From Christensenella sp. UBA1685 (lineage in GTDB: Bacteria > Bacillota > Clostridia > Christensenellales > CAG-138), in NCBI GenBank assembly GCA_002320595.1, contig DCKB01000030.1:1-32338 (forward strand): DNA of 32,338 bases. Direction: 5' to 3'. Every line of letters starts with the position of its first letter. The stretch's first letter is position 1. Position numbers and translations under genes: made by a program. This document shows, piece after piece, positions 16,001 to 24,386 of the stretch. The notes under the pieces are model-generated. The model was not told where the DNA came from. It did not search any database and saw only the letters and a program-made list of their open reading frames with translations.

Positions 16001-19000
16001 TCAGGAGGCGCCGCTTGGCACTGCGGTGAAAAACACATCTCCCACAAACATCGGCATGGCGATGCTTTCCGCTGTGGCCGCGCATGCGCTTGGACTGATC
16101 GAATCCTCGGTTCTCCTCCTGCGCCTCAGCTCCATGGCGGAGCGCATGGAGCGTGCGGAAAAGTGGAACGGGCATCTTTATAACTGGTACTCCCTTTCTC
16201 CCCTTACCCCGCTTGCGCCGCGCTATGTTTCCACGGTGGACAGCGGAAATCTCGCGTGCTGCCTTCTCACGGCGGAAAGCGCGCTTGCCGCACTCAAAAC
16301 GCCTGAGGCAGCGGCGCTCGGGAAGCGTCTGCGCGCGCTTGCGGAAGGCATGGACTTCCGCAAGCTTTACGACGAAAAGAAAAAGCTGTTTCATATTGGG
16401 TTCGACTGTGTTTCCGGAACCCTCACAAAATCCTGGTATGACCTTATGGCATCCGAATCGCGGCTTACCAGCTTCATCGCCATCGCATTGCATCAGGTGG
16501 ATCCGGAACACTGGCAAAACCTGTCCCGCCTGCTTGTGGATGCGGGCGGCGGGCGAACACTCATCTCCTGGAGCGGCACCATGTTTGAATACCTGATGCC
16601 CGTTCTGTTTACGGGAATGACGGAAGGAAGCCTGCTGTTTGAAAGCTGCATGGCGGCGGTACGCGCACAGCGCACCGCCGTGCCGGCCGGCACCCCCTGG
16701 GGAGTTTCGGAATCGGGATACTATGCATTCGACCGGGCGATGTATTACCAATACCGCGCCTTTGGCGTGCATGCGCTGGCGCTTTCCCCCGCGCGGGAGC
16801 GGGAATGCGTGATCTCGCCGTATTCTTCCATGCTTGCACTTATGGCGGAGCCGCGTGCGGCCGTTGAGAACCTTGTGCGTCTGGAGACGCTTGGCGCGCT
16901 TGGACAGTACGGCTTTTACGAGGCGCTTGACTTCACCCCGCAACGCCTGCGCGAGGGCGTGCCGTTTGAACCGGTTAAAAGCTACATGGCGCACCATCAG
17001 GGCATGAGCCTTTGCGCAGCTGCAAACGCGCTTACGGGCAACGCGCTTGCTGCGCATTTTCTGTGCGTGCCGGAGGTGCGCGCGGCGCGCTTGCTGCTCG
17101 CGGAAAAACGGCCCTCGCTTGCGCTTGCCATCCGTGCATTCCGCAGCGGCGGAGCGCCGAAGGAGGAGCCGCTGCCACGCAGGGAGAGCAGGCCGCGCGT
17201 GGTAACGCGGCTGGGCGCGCTTCCCGAAACGCAGCTGCTGACAAATGGGCGCTATACCGCATTTTTAACGGATGGGGGCATTTCTTACAGCCGATGCGGA
17301 GACGTGATGCTTACGCGCTTCCGGCCGGATGCGCTGCGCACCGATTCCGGCATCCACTTCCTCGTGCGGGATGGGGCGCGCGTCTGGTCGCTCGGCGCCG
17401 CGCCTGCCAACGCTGCGGCCGATGCATACCGTGTGACGCTTGAAGCGCATAAAGTGGCTTATGAACGCAGGGACGGCAGCATAACGTCCCGGCTTCTCGC
17501 ATGCGTCTCCCCACGCCACGACGGGGAAGTGCGGCATCTGCTGCTGAAAAACGATGGGGATACGCCGCGGGAACTGGAGCTCGGCGTGTTCGCGGAGATC
17601 GCCCTTGCAACGCAGGCGGAGGACCTTGCGCACCCGGCATTTGTGAAGCTCACGGTGGATGCGAAGCTCGTAAATGGGACGCTGCTGTTTGAGCGCAGGG
17701 GGCGGGCCGCCTGCTGGGCGTATGCGCGCCTTACAGGGCCTGTCAAGGTGCGCTATGCGGCGGACCGGCTTTCTTATCTCGGGCGGAACAAAACATACGC
17801 CGACGCGATGAAAACGCCTATGGCTGTACCCGAGACCGTATCCGCACCCATTGAGCCCGGGCTTTGCGCGCGCGCAAACCTGACGCTCCGGCCGGGGGAA
17901 AGCGCGGAGTTTACGCTGGTGTTCGGCATGGCGGAAAGCGAACGGGCTGCGCTTGCGGAGGCGGAAGCCATGTGCGCGGAAGCGGCGGAGGCATTTGACC
18001 TCGCTTGGGCGCATGCGGAGAGCGCGCTGCGCTTTCAGGGGGTGGAGCGGGGCCGGGCAACGCTGTACGAACGCATCGCAGCGCGGCTGATCCTCGGCAT
18101 CCCGACGGGACGTTCGGTGCCTGAGGGCAAATGCGCGGGCGTCCCAGGGCTTTGGAAGCTCGCGATCTCGGGGGACCTGCCCCTTGTAACGCTCCGTGTG
18201 GACCGGCATGCTTCCGTGCGCATGGCAAAAACGCTTCTTGAACTGCACGCATACCTTTCTGCACGCGGCGTGCGGTTTGACCTTGCGTTTCTCGGCGTTT
18301 ACCCAAACGAATATGCAGGCGAGCTGCGGCTCAGGCTGCAGGATATGATCGAGGCCTGCGCAGGCGGGGATGAAACCGTGCATCTGCTGCACGATTATGC
18401 GCTTTCTGAGGAAGACCGCGCTGTGCTTGCGGCGCTTACGCTCGTCTCTGTCGATCCGAAAAAGAGCCTTAGCCGCCAGTTCGCAACACCGGCTGCACGG
18501 GAGATTCCGGTTGCGGCGTTCACGCCGCGCCGGGAAGCGCGCGGTGCATTTGCGCCGAAGGAAGAGCCGCTGCTGTTCACAAACGGCTGCGGCGGCTTCA
18601 ACGATGCGGGGGATGAATACGTCATCCGCCTTTCCCCCGGAGAAAGTACGCCGCTTCCCTGGGCAAATGTGATTGCAAACGAGCGCTTCGGCACGCTTGT
18701 AACAGAAACCGGCGGCGGCTATACATGGTGCGGCAACAGCCGGGAGCACAAGCTCACGCCTTGGGCAAACGACCCGGTGCGCGACCCGAAGGGGGAAATC
18801 CTTCTGCTTTATGATGCGGAGGACATGACGGCATGGACGCTCACGCAGGGGCCGCTTTCGCGCGGCGCGCGCACCGAAACGCGCCACGGCTTCGGCTATA
18901 CGCGCTATTCCTCCGAAGCGGAGGAGCTTTCTGCGGAGCTTACGGTATTTGTGGATGCGGCGCTGCCGGTGAAGTATTCCATCCTTAGCCTGCGCAACCC

Positions 19001-20852
19001 CATGCTGCGGGAACGGCGCATAGGCATTGTGTACGCGGCGGAATGGGTGCTCGGGGATCAGGCGCGCCCGGCAAGCATCTTCACCCGGTTTGAAGGCCGC
19101 GCATGCTATGCGGAGAATTTGCGTGAACCTGCGGAAACCGCAGCATATATCGCTATGGCGGGCGGCGCGGCTTCGGTGGAATGCTCAATGGACCGTGAGG
19201 ACGTGCTTTCCGGCGGCTGGGCGCGGGAAATCTGGGATGCCGCGGGCACGGACTGCGGCACGGGCTTTTCGGCGCTGCGCACCCAGCTTGTGCTGGCGCC
19301 AGGCGAAACGCGCACGCTTGTACTTTTGTTGGGAGAAGACCGGCCGGAGACGGTTGAACCGCTGCTTTCCACGGATACGCAGGCTGCTCAGGAGCGCCTT
19401 GGCGCTGTGCGCGCGCTGTGGCGCGAACGGCTCGGGGCGGTGCAGGTAAAAACGCCGGACCGGGCGATGGATGTGCTCGTGAACGGGTGGCTGCCGTATC
19501 AGACATGGAGCGCCCGTGTGCTCGGGCGCACGGGCTATTATCAGTGCGGCGGCGCAATCGGCTTCCGGGATCAGCTTCAGGATATGCTTTCGCTTCTTTA
19601 TTCCGATGCGCCGCGCGTGCGCGCACATATCCTGCTGTGCGCCGCGCGGCAGTTTGAAGCAGGCGATGTGCTGCATTGGTGGCACCCGCCTGCGAACGGT
19701 GTGCGCACCCGCATCACGGATGACAGACTCTTCCTTCCATATGCAGCGCTTACGTATGCAGAGACTACGGGCGACGCTTCCATCTGGAACGAGCATGCGC
19801 CGTATCTTGTGGATGCGCCCATCCCGGAGGGAAAGCGCGACCTGTATTGCGTGATGCGCGAGGGAGAGAAGGAGGAGCCGTTGTATCTGCACTGCGCGCG
19901 CGCCATTGACCTTACGCTGGAAAAGGGAGCGCATGGCCTGCCGCTGATGGGCGGCGGGGATTGGAACGATGGCATGGACCGCGTGGGGGACGGCGGCGGA
20001 GAGAGCGTGTGGCTCGGTATGCTGCTGCTTGATGTGCTCTCCCGCTTTGCGCCTGTCGCGGCACAGGCAGGGGACGCAGAACGCGCCGCGCGGTATGAAA
20101 CGGAGGCCAATGCGCTTCGCGGCGCGTTGGAGGAGGCCGGATGGGACGGAGCATGGTATCGCCGGGCATACTTCGGTGACGGGCGGAGCCTGGGTTCGCG
20201 CGGCGGGGAGGCCTGTGCGATTGATCTCATCGCGCAGGCATGGGCGGCAATGTGCGGCCTTTCGCATGCGGAAGAAGCGTTTGAATCCGCGATGGCCCTG
20301 CTTGTTGACCGTGAAAACGGCGTGGTGCGCCTGCTTGCTCCGCCATTTGGGCAGCCGGATGCAGAGGTGGGGTACATCAGCAACTATCTGCCGGGCGTAC
20401 GGGAAAACGGAGGCCAGTATACCCATGCTGCGGCATGGCTTCTGCGCGCAGCATGCCTGCTGAACAAGCCGGATCAGGCGATGGAGCTCTTTTCCGTGCT
20501 CAATCCGATTGCGCATGGGGCGGGCCCACTCGCAATGCACCGCTATAAGGCGGAACCGTATGTGCTTGCCGGCGATGTTTATGCGGTTGGACGCAATGCC
20601 GGCCGCGGTGGGTGGACATGGTACACGGGCGCGGCCGGCTGGCTGTATACGGCACTGCTTTCGGACATGCTGGGCGTCGTGCGGCGCGGAGACAGGCTGT
20701 TCATTTCCCCCTGCACGGGGTTTGAAGAATATACGGTGCGTTACCGCTTTGGCGGGGCGATGTATGAAATCACAGTGCGCGGCGGCGCACACGGCCCTGA
20801 AGAAGGCGTTGCGCTTGTGGACGATGGGCTCCATCACAGGATTGAGGTGTAG
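13044..20852 (+). CDS. ndvB: Cyclic beta-1,2-glucan synthase-like protein (NdvB/ChvB family)
   Basis: A 2602-residue membrane enzyme with the full layout of cyclic beta-1,2-glucan synthases. The N-terminal helical region and first membrane helices lie at about 385-430. A GT84 (GT2-fold) glucosyltransferase domain follows at about 450-770, with DADT at 587-590, a GIFGGKGIFD segment about 672, HDLLEG about 698 and QHRW about 732. More membrane helices lie at about 775-815 and 895-945. The middle domain (about 960-1330; STVDSGNLACCLL, KSYMAHHQGMSL) corresponds to the glycoamylase-like/GH189 cyclising region. The C-terminal GH94-type part (about 1380-2600) has two beta-sandwich segments and the catalytic barrel GFRDQLQD (about 2172) and GGGDWNDGMDRVG (about 2303). 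GH94 parts trim chains by phosphorolysis. The ATG at 13044 is preferred over the GTG at 13038 because AGGAGGA is nine bases upstream. The product in this organism is inferred, not shown. Confidence 0.9.
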   Translation: MAVNRAFFGLVGITLEGERLEERARELAARAAGRARRARFAETLHPGGDRRAILNDYKRLCASAREGVELSPAAETLLDSFYVVEKSLVALTNMSEQLRDRTLPVNREGEHVGFARAYSVAAGLVGHHGARIDDAALTRYLTAFQQVSPLSMRELCALPAMLRLCTVRVVRLMSEAAARRAEEHRRARELADALCRISWDDKRTGMILERAGLQARPACVERLMALLQERDEYRLIERVNAALRMADADADALTGKDRRIQAQNAARMQSAIASLRFLDSLDFRDFFERFSGVEAALRGDPVYAQMDAATRAYYRTCVERLARRLSVAETVVAKTAVRLAQEGEGRLAHVGAYLFEEGESMLSNALRPDKRRIRLAENRKLALFAAGELVLTASLIALAATGGFVPCMLSLLPAWSLGRFLAVRIAMWGRESVRIPRMELSSGVPAHARTLVVVPTLILSEDAVAASLAQLETHYLANPLSNCSFAVLGDFKDGPEEWRAGERELLAEAKRQTDALNDRYAKGGAPIFFFLHRKRELSRFDGVYMGRERKRGALCDLVELLAVGEDRPFALISAPLPKEVRYCLTLDADTVLPPGALAKCIGAMEHPLNRALADRNGVVRQGHGVIAPRMRQTLSSAVKTPFARLVSGESGVDLYASAASEFYQDVFGTGIFGGKGIFDVTVFRAALRNWIPENTVLSHDLLEGCFLRAGFMGDVAFYDGEPSTFSAWWKRQHRWMRGDWQLLPFLLPHLQDAADSPHKTPLSLLSRAKMLDNLRRTLLAPAVFNLLLLMPYFGGGAYVWIGLVALWDGFLWDAGSLLCSFFTQGFRGRDAWGALRERATAAQRALLEFVTLPFAAVKNGDAMGRSLWRVLVSHRNMLEWQTAAETSKKAQQQGIVGTCRLLWPCLLAGALMAASAFLGHMPIASLLLAALFFSAPALVLRLDRPRAGESLSPGAREAVLGWAKRTWQYFETFCTEENGFLPPDNFQEAPLGTAVKNTSPTNIGMAMLSAVAAHALGLIESSVLLLRLSSMAERMERAEKWNGHLYNWYSLSPLTPLAPRYVSTVDSGNLACCLLTAESALAALKTPEAAALGKRLRALAEGMDFRKLYDEKKKLFHIGFDCVSGTLTKSWYDLMASESRLTSFIAIALHQVDPEHWQNLSRLLVDAGGGRTLISWSGTMFEYLMPVLFTGMTEGSLLFESCMAAVRAQRTAVPAGTPWGVSESGYYAFDRAMYYQYRAFGVHALALSPARERECVISPYSSMLALMAEPRAAVENLVRLETLGALGQYGFYEALDFTPQRLREGVPFEPVKSYMAHHQGMSLCAAANALTGNALAAHFLCVPEVRAARLLLAEKRPSLALAIRAFRSGGAPKEEPLPRRESRPRVVTRLGALPETQLLTNGRYTAFLTDGGISYSRCGDVMLTRFRPDALRTDSGIHFLVRDGARVWSLGAAPANAAADAYRVTLEAHKVAYERRDGSITSRLLACVSPRHDGEVRHLLLKNDGDTPRELELGVFAEIALATQAEDLAHPAFVKLTVDAKLVNGTLLFERRGRAACWAYARLTGPVKVRYAADRLSYLGRNKTYADAMKTPMAVPETVSAPIEPGLCARANLTLRPGESAEFTLVFGMAESERAALAEAEAMCAEAAEAFDLAWAHAESALRFQGVERGRATLYERIAARLILGIPTGRSVPEGKCAGVPGLWKLAISGDLPLVTLRVDRHASVRMAKTLLELHAYLSARGVRFDLAFLGVYPNEYAGELRLRLQDMIEACAGGDETVHLLHDYALSEEDRAVLAALTLVSVDPKKSLSRQFATPAAREIPVAAFTPRREARGAFAPKEEPLLFTNGCGGFNDAGDEYVIRLSPGESTPLPWANVIANERFGTLVTETGGGYTWCGNSREHKLTPWANDPVRDPKGEILLLYDAEDMTAWTLTQGPLSRGARTETRHGFGYTRYSSEAEELSAELTVFVDAALPVKYSILSLRNPMLRERRIGIVYAAEWVLGDQARPASIFTRFEGRACYAENLREPAETAAYIAMAGGAASVECSMDREDVLSGGWAREIWDAAGTDCGTGFSALRTQLVLAPGETRTLVLLLGEDRPETVEPLLSTDTQAAQERLGAVRALWRERLGAVQVKTPDRAMDVLVNGWLPYQTWSARVLGRTGYYQCGGAIGFRDQLQDMLSLLYSDAPRVRAHILLCAARQFEAGDVLHWWHPPANGVRTRITDDRLFLPYAALTYAETTGDASIWNEHAPYLVDAPIPEGKRDLYCVMREGEKEEPLYLHCARAIDLTLEKGAHGLPLMGGGDWNDGMDRVGDGGGESVWLGMLLLDVLSRFAPVAAQAGDAERAARYETEANALRGALEEAGWDGAWYRRAYFGDGRSLGSRGGEACAIDLIAQAWAAMCGLSHAEEAFESAMALLVDRENGVVRLLAPPFGQPDAEVGYISNYLPGVRENGGQYTHAAAWLLRAACLLNKPDQAMELFSVLNPIAHGAGPLAMHRYKAEPYVLAGDVYAVGRNAGRGGWTWYTGAAGWLYTALLSDMLGVVRRGDRLFISPCTGFEEYTVRYRFGGAMYEITVRGGAHGPEEGVALVDDGLHHRIEV

Positions 20853-20899
20853 GCGCATTCTCCCTTGAAAAGAAGGAGGGTTTGCGGTAAAGTAAGGGC

Positions 20900-22825
20900 A
20901 TGGCAAAGCAAGCAAAAACCAGAGACACCTCCCTCTTTCTGCCCACTACGGCTGCGGAGCTTTCCGCGCGCGGGATTGGGCAGCTTGATTTTGTATATAT
21001 CATCGGTGATGCGTATGTGGACCATCCGAGCTTCGGCCCGGCGATTATCAGCCGCGTGCTCGAAAGCCACGGCTATACGGTCGGCATTCTCTCCCAGCCG
21101 GACTGGCACAGCGCGGAGGCATTCCGTCGCCTTGGCAGGCCACGCCTTGCGTTTTTGATCAGCGCGGGCAACATTGATTCCATGGTGAACCATTATACCT
21201 CCGCAAAAAAACGCCGTTCGAGCGATGCGTATACGCCCGGCGGCGAGGCGGGGAAGCGCCCGGACCGTGCGACGATCGTTTATGCCAACCGCGCACGGGA
21301 AGCGTACCGCGGCGTGCCTGTCATCCTTGGCGGCATTGAAGCGAGCCTCCGGCGCTTTGCCCACTATGATTATTGGGATGATAAGGTGCGCCGCAGCATC
21401 CTTTCGGATTCCGGTGCGGATCTGCTCATTTACGGCATGGGAGAACGGCAGATCGTCGAAATTGCGGATGCGCTTGCAGGCGGCCTTCCGGCGGAACAGA
21501 TCACCTATGTAAACGGTACCTGCTACATGACGCATTCTCTTGAGCGGGTGTATGAATATGAAACGATCGAAAGCTATGAAGCTGTAGCGCGGGATAAGAA
21601 CGCATATGCCGCCGCATTTATGGCGCAATACCGCGAACAGGATGCAATCCGTGGGAAACGGCTTGTGCAGCCCCACGGGGATGCGTTCCTTGTTGTGAAC
21701 CCGCCCGCAGCGCCGCTTACGACCGAAGAACTTGATGCGGTATACGAGCTGCCCTATACGCGGGAACCGCATCCAGCTTACCAAAAGGAAATTCCTGCTC
21801 TTTTTGAAGTGAAATTCTCGCTCACCTCCTGCCGCGGATGCTTCGGCGCCTGCTCCTTCTGTGCGCTTACGTTCCATCAGGGCCGGGTGATCTCCGCGCG
21901 CAGCCACGCTTCGCTTTTGAAGGAGGCGGCGCTCCTTGCGCAGCAGGAAGATTTTAAGGGCAACATTCACGATGTTGGCGGCCCAACGGCAAACTTCCGC
22001 CAGCCCGCCTGCAAAAAACAGCTGAAAAGCGGCGTATGTGCGGACCGGCAATGCCTGGGGTTTGATCACTGCAAAAACCTGGAGGTCGATCACAGGGATT
22101 ATATCGCGCTGTTGGAAAAGCTTTCCGCCGTGCCGGGCGTGAAACGCGTGTTCGTGCGCTCGGGCATCCGGTATGATTATGTAATGTACGACAAGAGCGA
22201 TGCGTTCCTGCGAACGCTTATCAAAAACCATGTTTCCGGCCAGCTTAAGGTGGCTCCGGAACATGTATCGGATAAGGTGCTCCGCCTGATGGGGAAGCCC
22301 GCCTCTGCGCTGTATGACCGCTTTGTTGCAAAATACATGCAGCTCAACCGGAACATGGGCAAGGAACAGTACATCGTGCCGTATTTTATGTCCTCTCATC
22401 CGGGCAGCGACCTTTCCGCGGCTGTTGAGCTTGCGGAATATTTAAAGCATACCGGACAGCGGCCGGAACAGGTGCAGGATTTTTATCCGACGCCCGGCAC
22501 GCTTTCCACCTGCATGTACTATACGGGGCTCGACCCGCGCACAGGCGAACGCGTGTATGTCCCGAAAAGCGCGTCTGAAAAGGCCATGCAGCGCGCTCTG
22601 ATGCAGTATTTTATGCCGCAGTACCGGGATCTTGCGCGTACAGCGCTCCAAAAAGCGGGGCGGGAGGATCTCATCGGCTTTGGCAAGCATGCCCTTGTGC
22701 CGCCGCGCATGGGAAAGCAGGCGGCGGGTACGCCGCAAGAATGCAGGAGAAGAAACGAAAACTTGCATGAAAAACATCGGAACACCCCGCGAACCCCGCG
22801 CGAAGGCACGCATAAGCGCCGCTGA
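20900..22825 (+). CDS. YgiQ-family radical SAM protein
   Basis: A 641-residue member of the YgiQ family (UPF0313). The N-terminal domain is typical (LPTTAAELSARGIGQLDFVY, GDAYVDHPSFG; about 14-50), with a cobalamin-binding-like fold (SAGNIDSMVNHYT). The radical SAM core carries CRGCFGACSFCALTFHQGR (about 310-328), whose CxxxCxxC binds the [4Fe-4S] cluster. A further Cys-rich segment KSGVCADRQCLGFDHCKNLE lies about 375-395, and the C-terminal domain has VPYFMSSHPGSDL and FYPTPGTLSTCMYY. The substrate is unknown. The start at 20900 has a poor ribosome site (GAAGGAGGG lies 18 bases away), and an in-frame stop at 20888 rules out earlier starts. It follows the glucan synthase by 47 bases and may share its transcript. 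Confidence 0.92.
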   Translation: MAKQAKTRDTSLFLPTTAAELSARGIGQLDFVYIIGDAYVDHPSFGPAIISRVLESHGYTVGILSQPDWHSAEAFRRLGRPRLAFLISAGNIDSMVNHYTSAKKRRSSDAYTPGGEAGKRPDRATIVYANRAREAYRGVPVILGGIEASLRRFAHYDYWDDKVRRSILSDSGADLLIYGMGERQIVEIADALAGGLPAEQITYVNGTCYMTHSLERVYEYETIESYEAVARDKNAYAAAFMAQYREQDAIRGKRLVQPHGDAFLVVNPPAAPLTTEELDAVYELPYTREPHPAYQKEIPALFEVKFSLTSCRGCFGACSFCALTFHQGRVISARSHASLLKEAALLAQQEDFKGNIHDVGGPTANFRQPACKKQLKSGVCADRQCLGFDHCKNLEVDHRDYIALLEKLSAVPGVKRVFVRSGIRYDYVMYDKSDAFLRTLIKNHVSGQLKVAPEHVSDKVLRLMGKPASALYDRFVAKYMQLNRNMGKEQYIVPYFMSSHPGSDLSAAVELAEYLKHTGQRPEQVQDFYPTPGTLSTCMYYTGLDPRTGERVYVPKSASEKAMQRALMQYFMPQYRDLARTALQKAGREDLIGFGKHALVPPRMGKQAAGTPQECRRRNENLHEKHRNTPRTPREGTHKRR

Positions 22826-22911
22826 ACAGCCGCACATGAAAACGACAAAATAAAAAATGCATTCTTCATTTCCGGCTTTCTTTTCACGATTCCTTATGAT
22901 AAAATTAAAAA

Positions 22912-22967
22912 AGGTATATTGTCGGTTTTATGACGATATACCTCCGGTCTACTTATTTTCAAGGAGG
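22912..22967 (+). promoter_or_regulatory. Leader hairpin and candidate Shine-Dalgarno sequester of the hydrogenase operon
   Basis: A 12-bp inverted repeat (22912-22923 with 22932-22943, one G-U pair, 8-base loop) lies upstream of the operon. Its right arm runs into CCTCC (22941-22945), which can instead pair with GGAGG of the ribosome site (22963-22967). The two pairings compete for 22941-22943. The inverted repeat may equally be a repressor operator. A TAAAAT (22900-22905) upstream is a weak -10 candidate. Confidence 0.4.
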
Positions 22968-22977
22968 GTAAAAACAC

Positions 22978-23466
22978 ATGGCCAACGGACAGGGCGCTCG
23001 GAAGGAACTTTACGAGCAGCTGGACAAAGTCATCCTGCAATGGAAGGATGAGCCTGGCGGGCTTCTTCCGATCATGCAGAACGCACAGGAGATTCTTGGC
23101 TGCGTTGACGAGGAAGTGCAGCATTATATCTCCGAAAAGGTCGGCGTTCCCGTATCCACGATTTACGGCGTTGCGACGTTTTACTCCCAGTTTACGCTGC
23201 AGCCGAAAGGGAAGTATGCGATTGGCCTCTGCCTGGGCACAGCCTGCTATGTCAGGGGATCCCAGCTTGTAATGGATGAGCTGGTGAAGCAGCTTGGCAT
23301 TGAATCGGGCAATACCACCGCAGACGGATTGTTCACTTTGGATGCGACTCGCTGCATCGGCTGCTGTGGCCTCGCCCCTGCAATGATGATCAATGACGAT
23401 GTATACGGCAAAGTAACGCCGGCGGAGATCCCTGGCATTTTGGATAAATATCGCCAAATCGGCTGA
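22978..23466 (+). CDS. nuoE: NuoE/HydC-like [2Fe-2S] subunit of an NADH-linked oxidoreductase
   Basis: A 162-residue thioredoxin-like ferredoxin, the 24-kDa (NuoE/HndA/HydC) subunit of NADH-oxidising flavin complexes, soluble in the cytoplasm. An N-terminal helical region (ILQWKDEPGGLLPIMQNAQE) precedes the thioredoxin-like fold. The [2Fe-2S] ligands are visible as CLGTAC (about 87-92) and CIGCC (about 128-132) in the family pattern CxxxxC...CxxxC. The start has a strong AAGGAGGG (22961-22968). It is the first gene of a nine-gene operon whose last gene is the NuoF-like partner. In Clostridia such pairs belong to electron-bifurcating [FeFe] hydrogenases or related bifurcating enzymes. Confidence 0.93.
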   Translation: MANGQGARKELYEQLDKVILQWKDEPGGLLPIMQNAQEILGCVDEEVQHYISEKVGVPVSTIYGVATFYSQFTLQPKGKYAIGLCLGTACYVRGSQLVMDELVKQLGIESGNTTADGLFTLDATRCIGCCGLAPAMMINDDVYGKVTPAEIPGILDKYRQIG

Positions 23467-23483
23467 AAAACGAGGAGCACCGC

Positions 23484-23846
23484 GTGAAAGTTTCCCAAAT
23501 TGCGCAGATCCTGCGGGCTGAGGTTCGTTGCGGGGAAGAAAACCTTGACCTGGACATCTCATATGCCGTTGCAAGCGACATGATGAGCGATGTGTTGGTA
23601 TGCAACGATGCGGACCGCCTTCTGATTACCGGGCTTTGTACGGTACATACCGTGCTTACGGCTCAGATTTTGGATTTGCGCGCCGTCGTATTCGTGCGAA
23701 GCAAGCGCCCCACCCCGGAGATGATTGAGGTGGCGCAGCAGAACGGCATTGCCATCCTGTGCACGGATATGAGCATGTACAACGCCTGCGGTGAGCTCTA
23801 TAAGCACGGCATGAAAGGACGCGCGCGCCCGGATGGAACGGACTGA
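23484..23846 (+). CDS. DRTGG-domain protein (first copy)
   Basis: A 120-residue protein consisting of one DRTGG domain (about residues 1-110; SQIAQILRAEVRCGEENLDL, SYAVASDMMSDVLV, then an alpha/beta core with AQILDLRAVVFVRSKRPTPE). The same domain is found N-terminal in HPr kinase-like and phosphotransacetylase-type proteins. It is thought to be regulatory or ligand-binding, with no known catalytic motif here. The GTG at 23484 follows GAGGAGC. It lies 17 bases after the NuoE gene and overlaps the following HATPase gene by 14 bases. A second DRTGG gene sits later in the operon. Confidence 0.82.
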   Translation: MKVSQIAQILRAEVRCGEENLDLDISYAVASDMMSDVLVCNDADRLLITGLCTVHTVLTAQILDLRAVVFVRSKRPTPEMIEVAQQNGIAILCTDMSMYNACGELYKHGMKGRARPDGTD

Positions 23847-24276
23847 GAAGGAAACCACCTATCAGGAAACACGCAGAGTGCAGAAGGGGGATTTTGCCGC
23901 GGCAGGCCAGATTTCCGCTTCTTACAAAAACATGCTCAAGCGGCTGGGGGTGGACTCCAAGGTTGTGCGCCGGCTGGCCATCGCTTCCTATGAAGCGGAA
24001 ATCAACCTTGCGATTCACACGCTCGGTGGGAGCATGACCATCATCGTTTATCCGGATCATATCTTTCTCGTCGTGGAGGACACAGGCCCGGGCATCGCGG
24101 ATATCGCACTTGCGATGCAGGAAGGCTACTCCACAGCTCCCGAGGAAGTGCGCATGCTGGGCTTTGGCGCGGGCATGGGGCTTCCGAACATGAAACGCTG
24201 CTCGGACACCTTTGAAATCACATCTGAACTGGGTTCGGGCACAACAATCCGTATGGGTTTCAACTTATTGAACTGA
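23833..24276 (+). CDS. RsbW-like HATPase (anti-sigma/serine kinase type)
   Basis: A 147-residue stand-alone GHKL ATPase domain like anti-sigma-factor serine kinases. The N-box region (SYEAEINLAIHTLGG, about 55-70), G1 (VVEDTGPGIADI, about 78-89), G2 (GFGAGMGLPNMKR, about 113-125) and G3 (SELGSGTTIRM, about 132-142) are all present, so ATP binding should be intact. There is no histidine phosphoacceptor or sensor domain. The start overlaps the DRTGG gene by 14 bases, which implies translational coupling. Next to a sensory-type hydrogenase it could pass an H2 or redox signal to a partner by phosphorylation or partner switching (inference). Confidence 0.87.
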   Translation: MERTEKETTYQETRRVQKGDFAAAGQISASYKNMLKRLGVDSKVVRRLAIASYEAEINLAIHTLGGSMTIIVYPDHIFLVVEDTGPGIADIALAMQEGYSTAPEEVRMLGFGAGMGLPNMKRCSDTFEITSELGSGTTIRMGFNLLN

Positions 24277-24386
24277 CGCAACTAAGAACTGTAACTATAA
24301 CGCAACTTGAATTAATAACGCAACCTCGACAATCATTCCCTGAACTGCCCGCGGCGGGCGGCCGTATACGCGCTTGGAGGATGTGC

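Noticed and set aside
14589..18887. Long minus-strand open frames opposite the glucan synthase gene (for example 14589-15803, 15843-17057, 17265-18887)
   Set aside because: They have no ribosome sites or recognisable domains, are rich in Arg, His, Pro and Ala, and lie wholly antisense to a well-supported gene. GC-rich sequence with biased third positions produces such frames.
19185..22399. Long minus-strand frames at 19185-20915 and 20834-22399
   Set aside because: They are antisense shadows of the glucan synthase and YgiQ genes, without family motifs or start signals.
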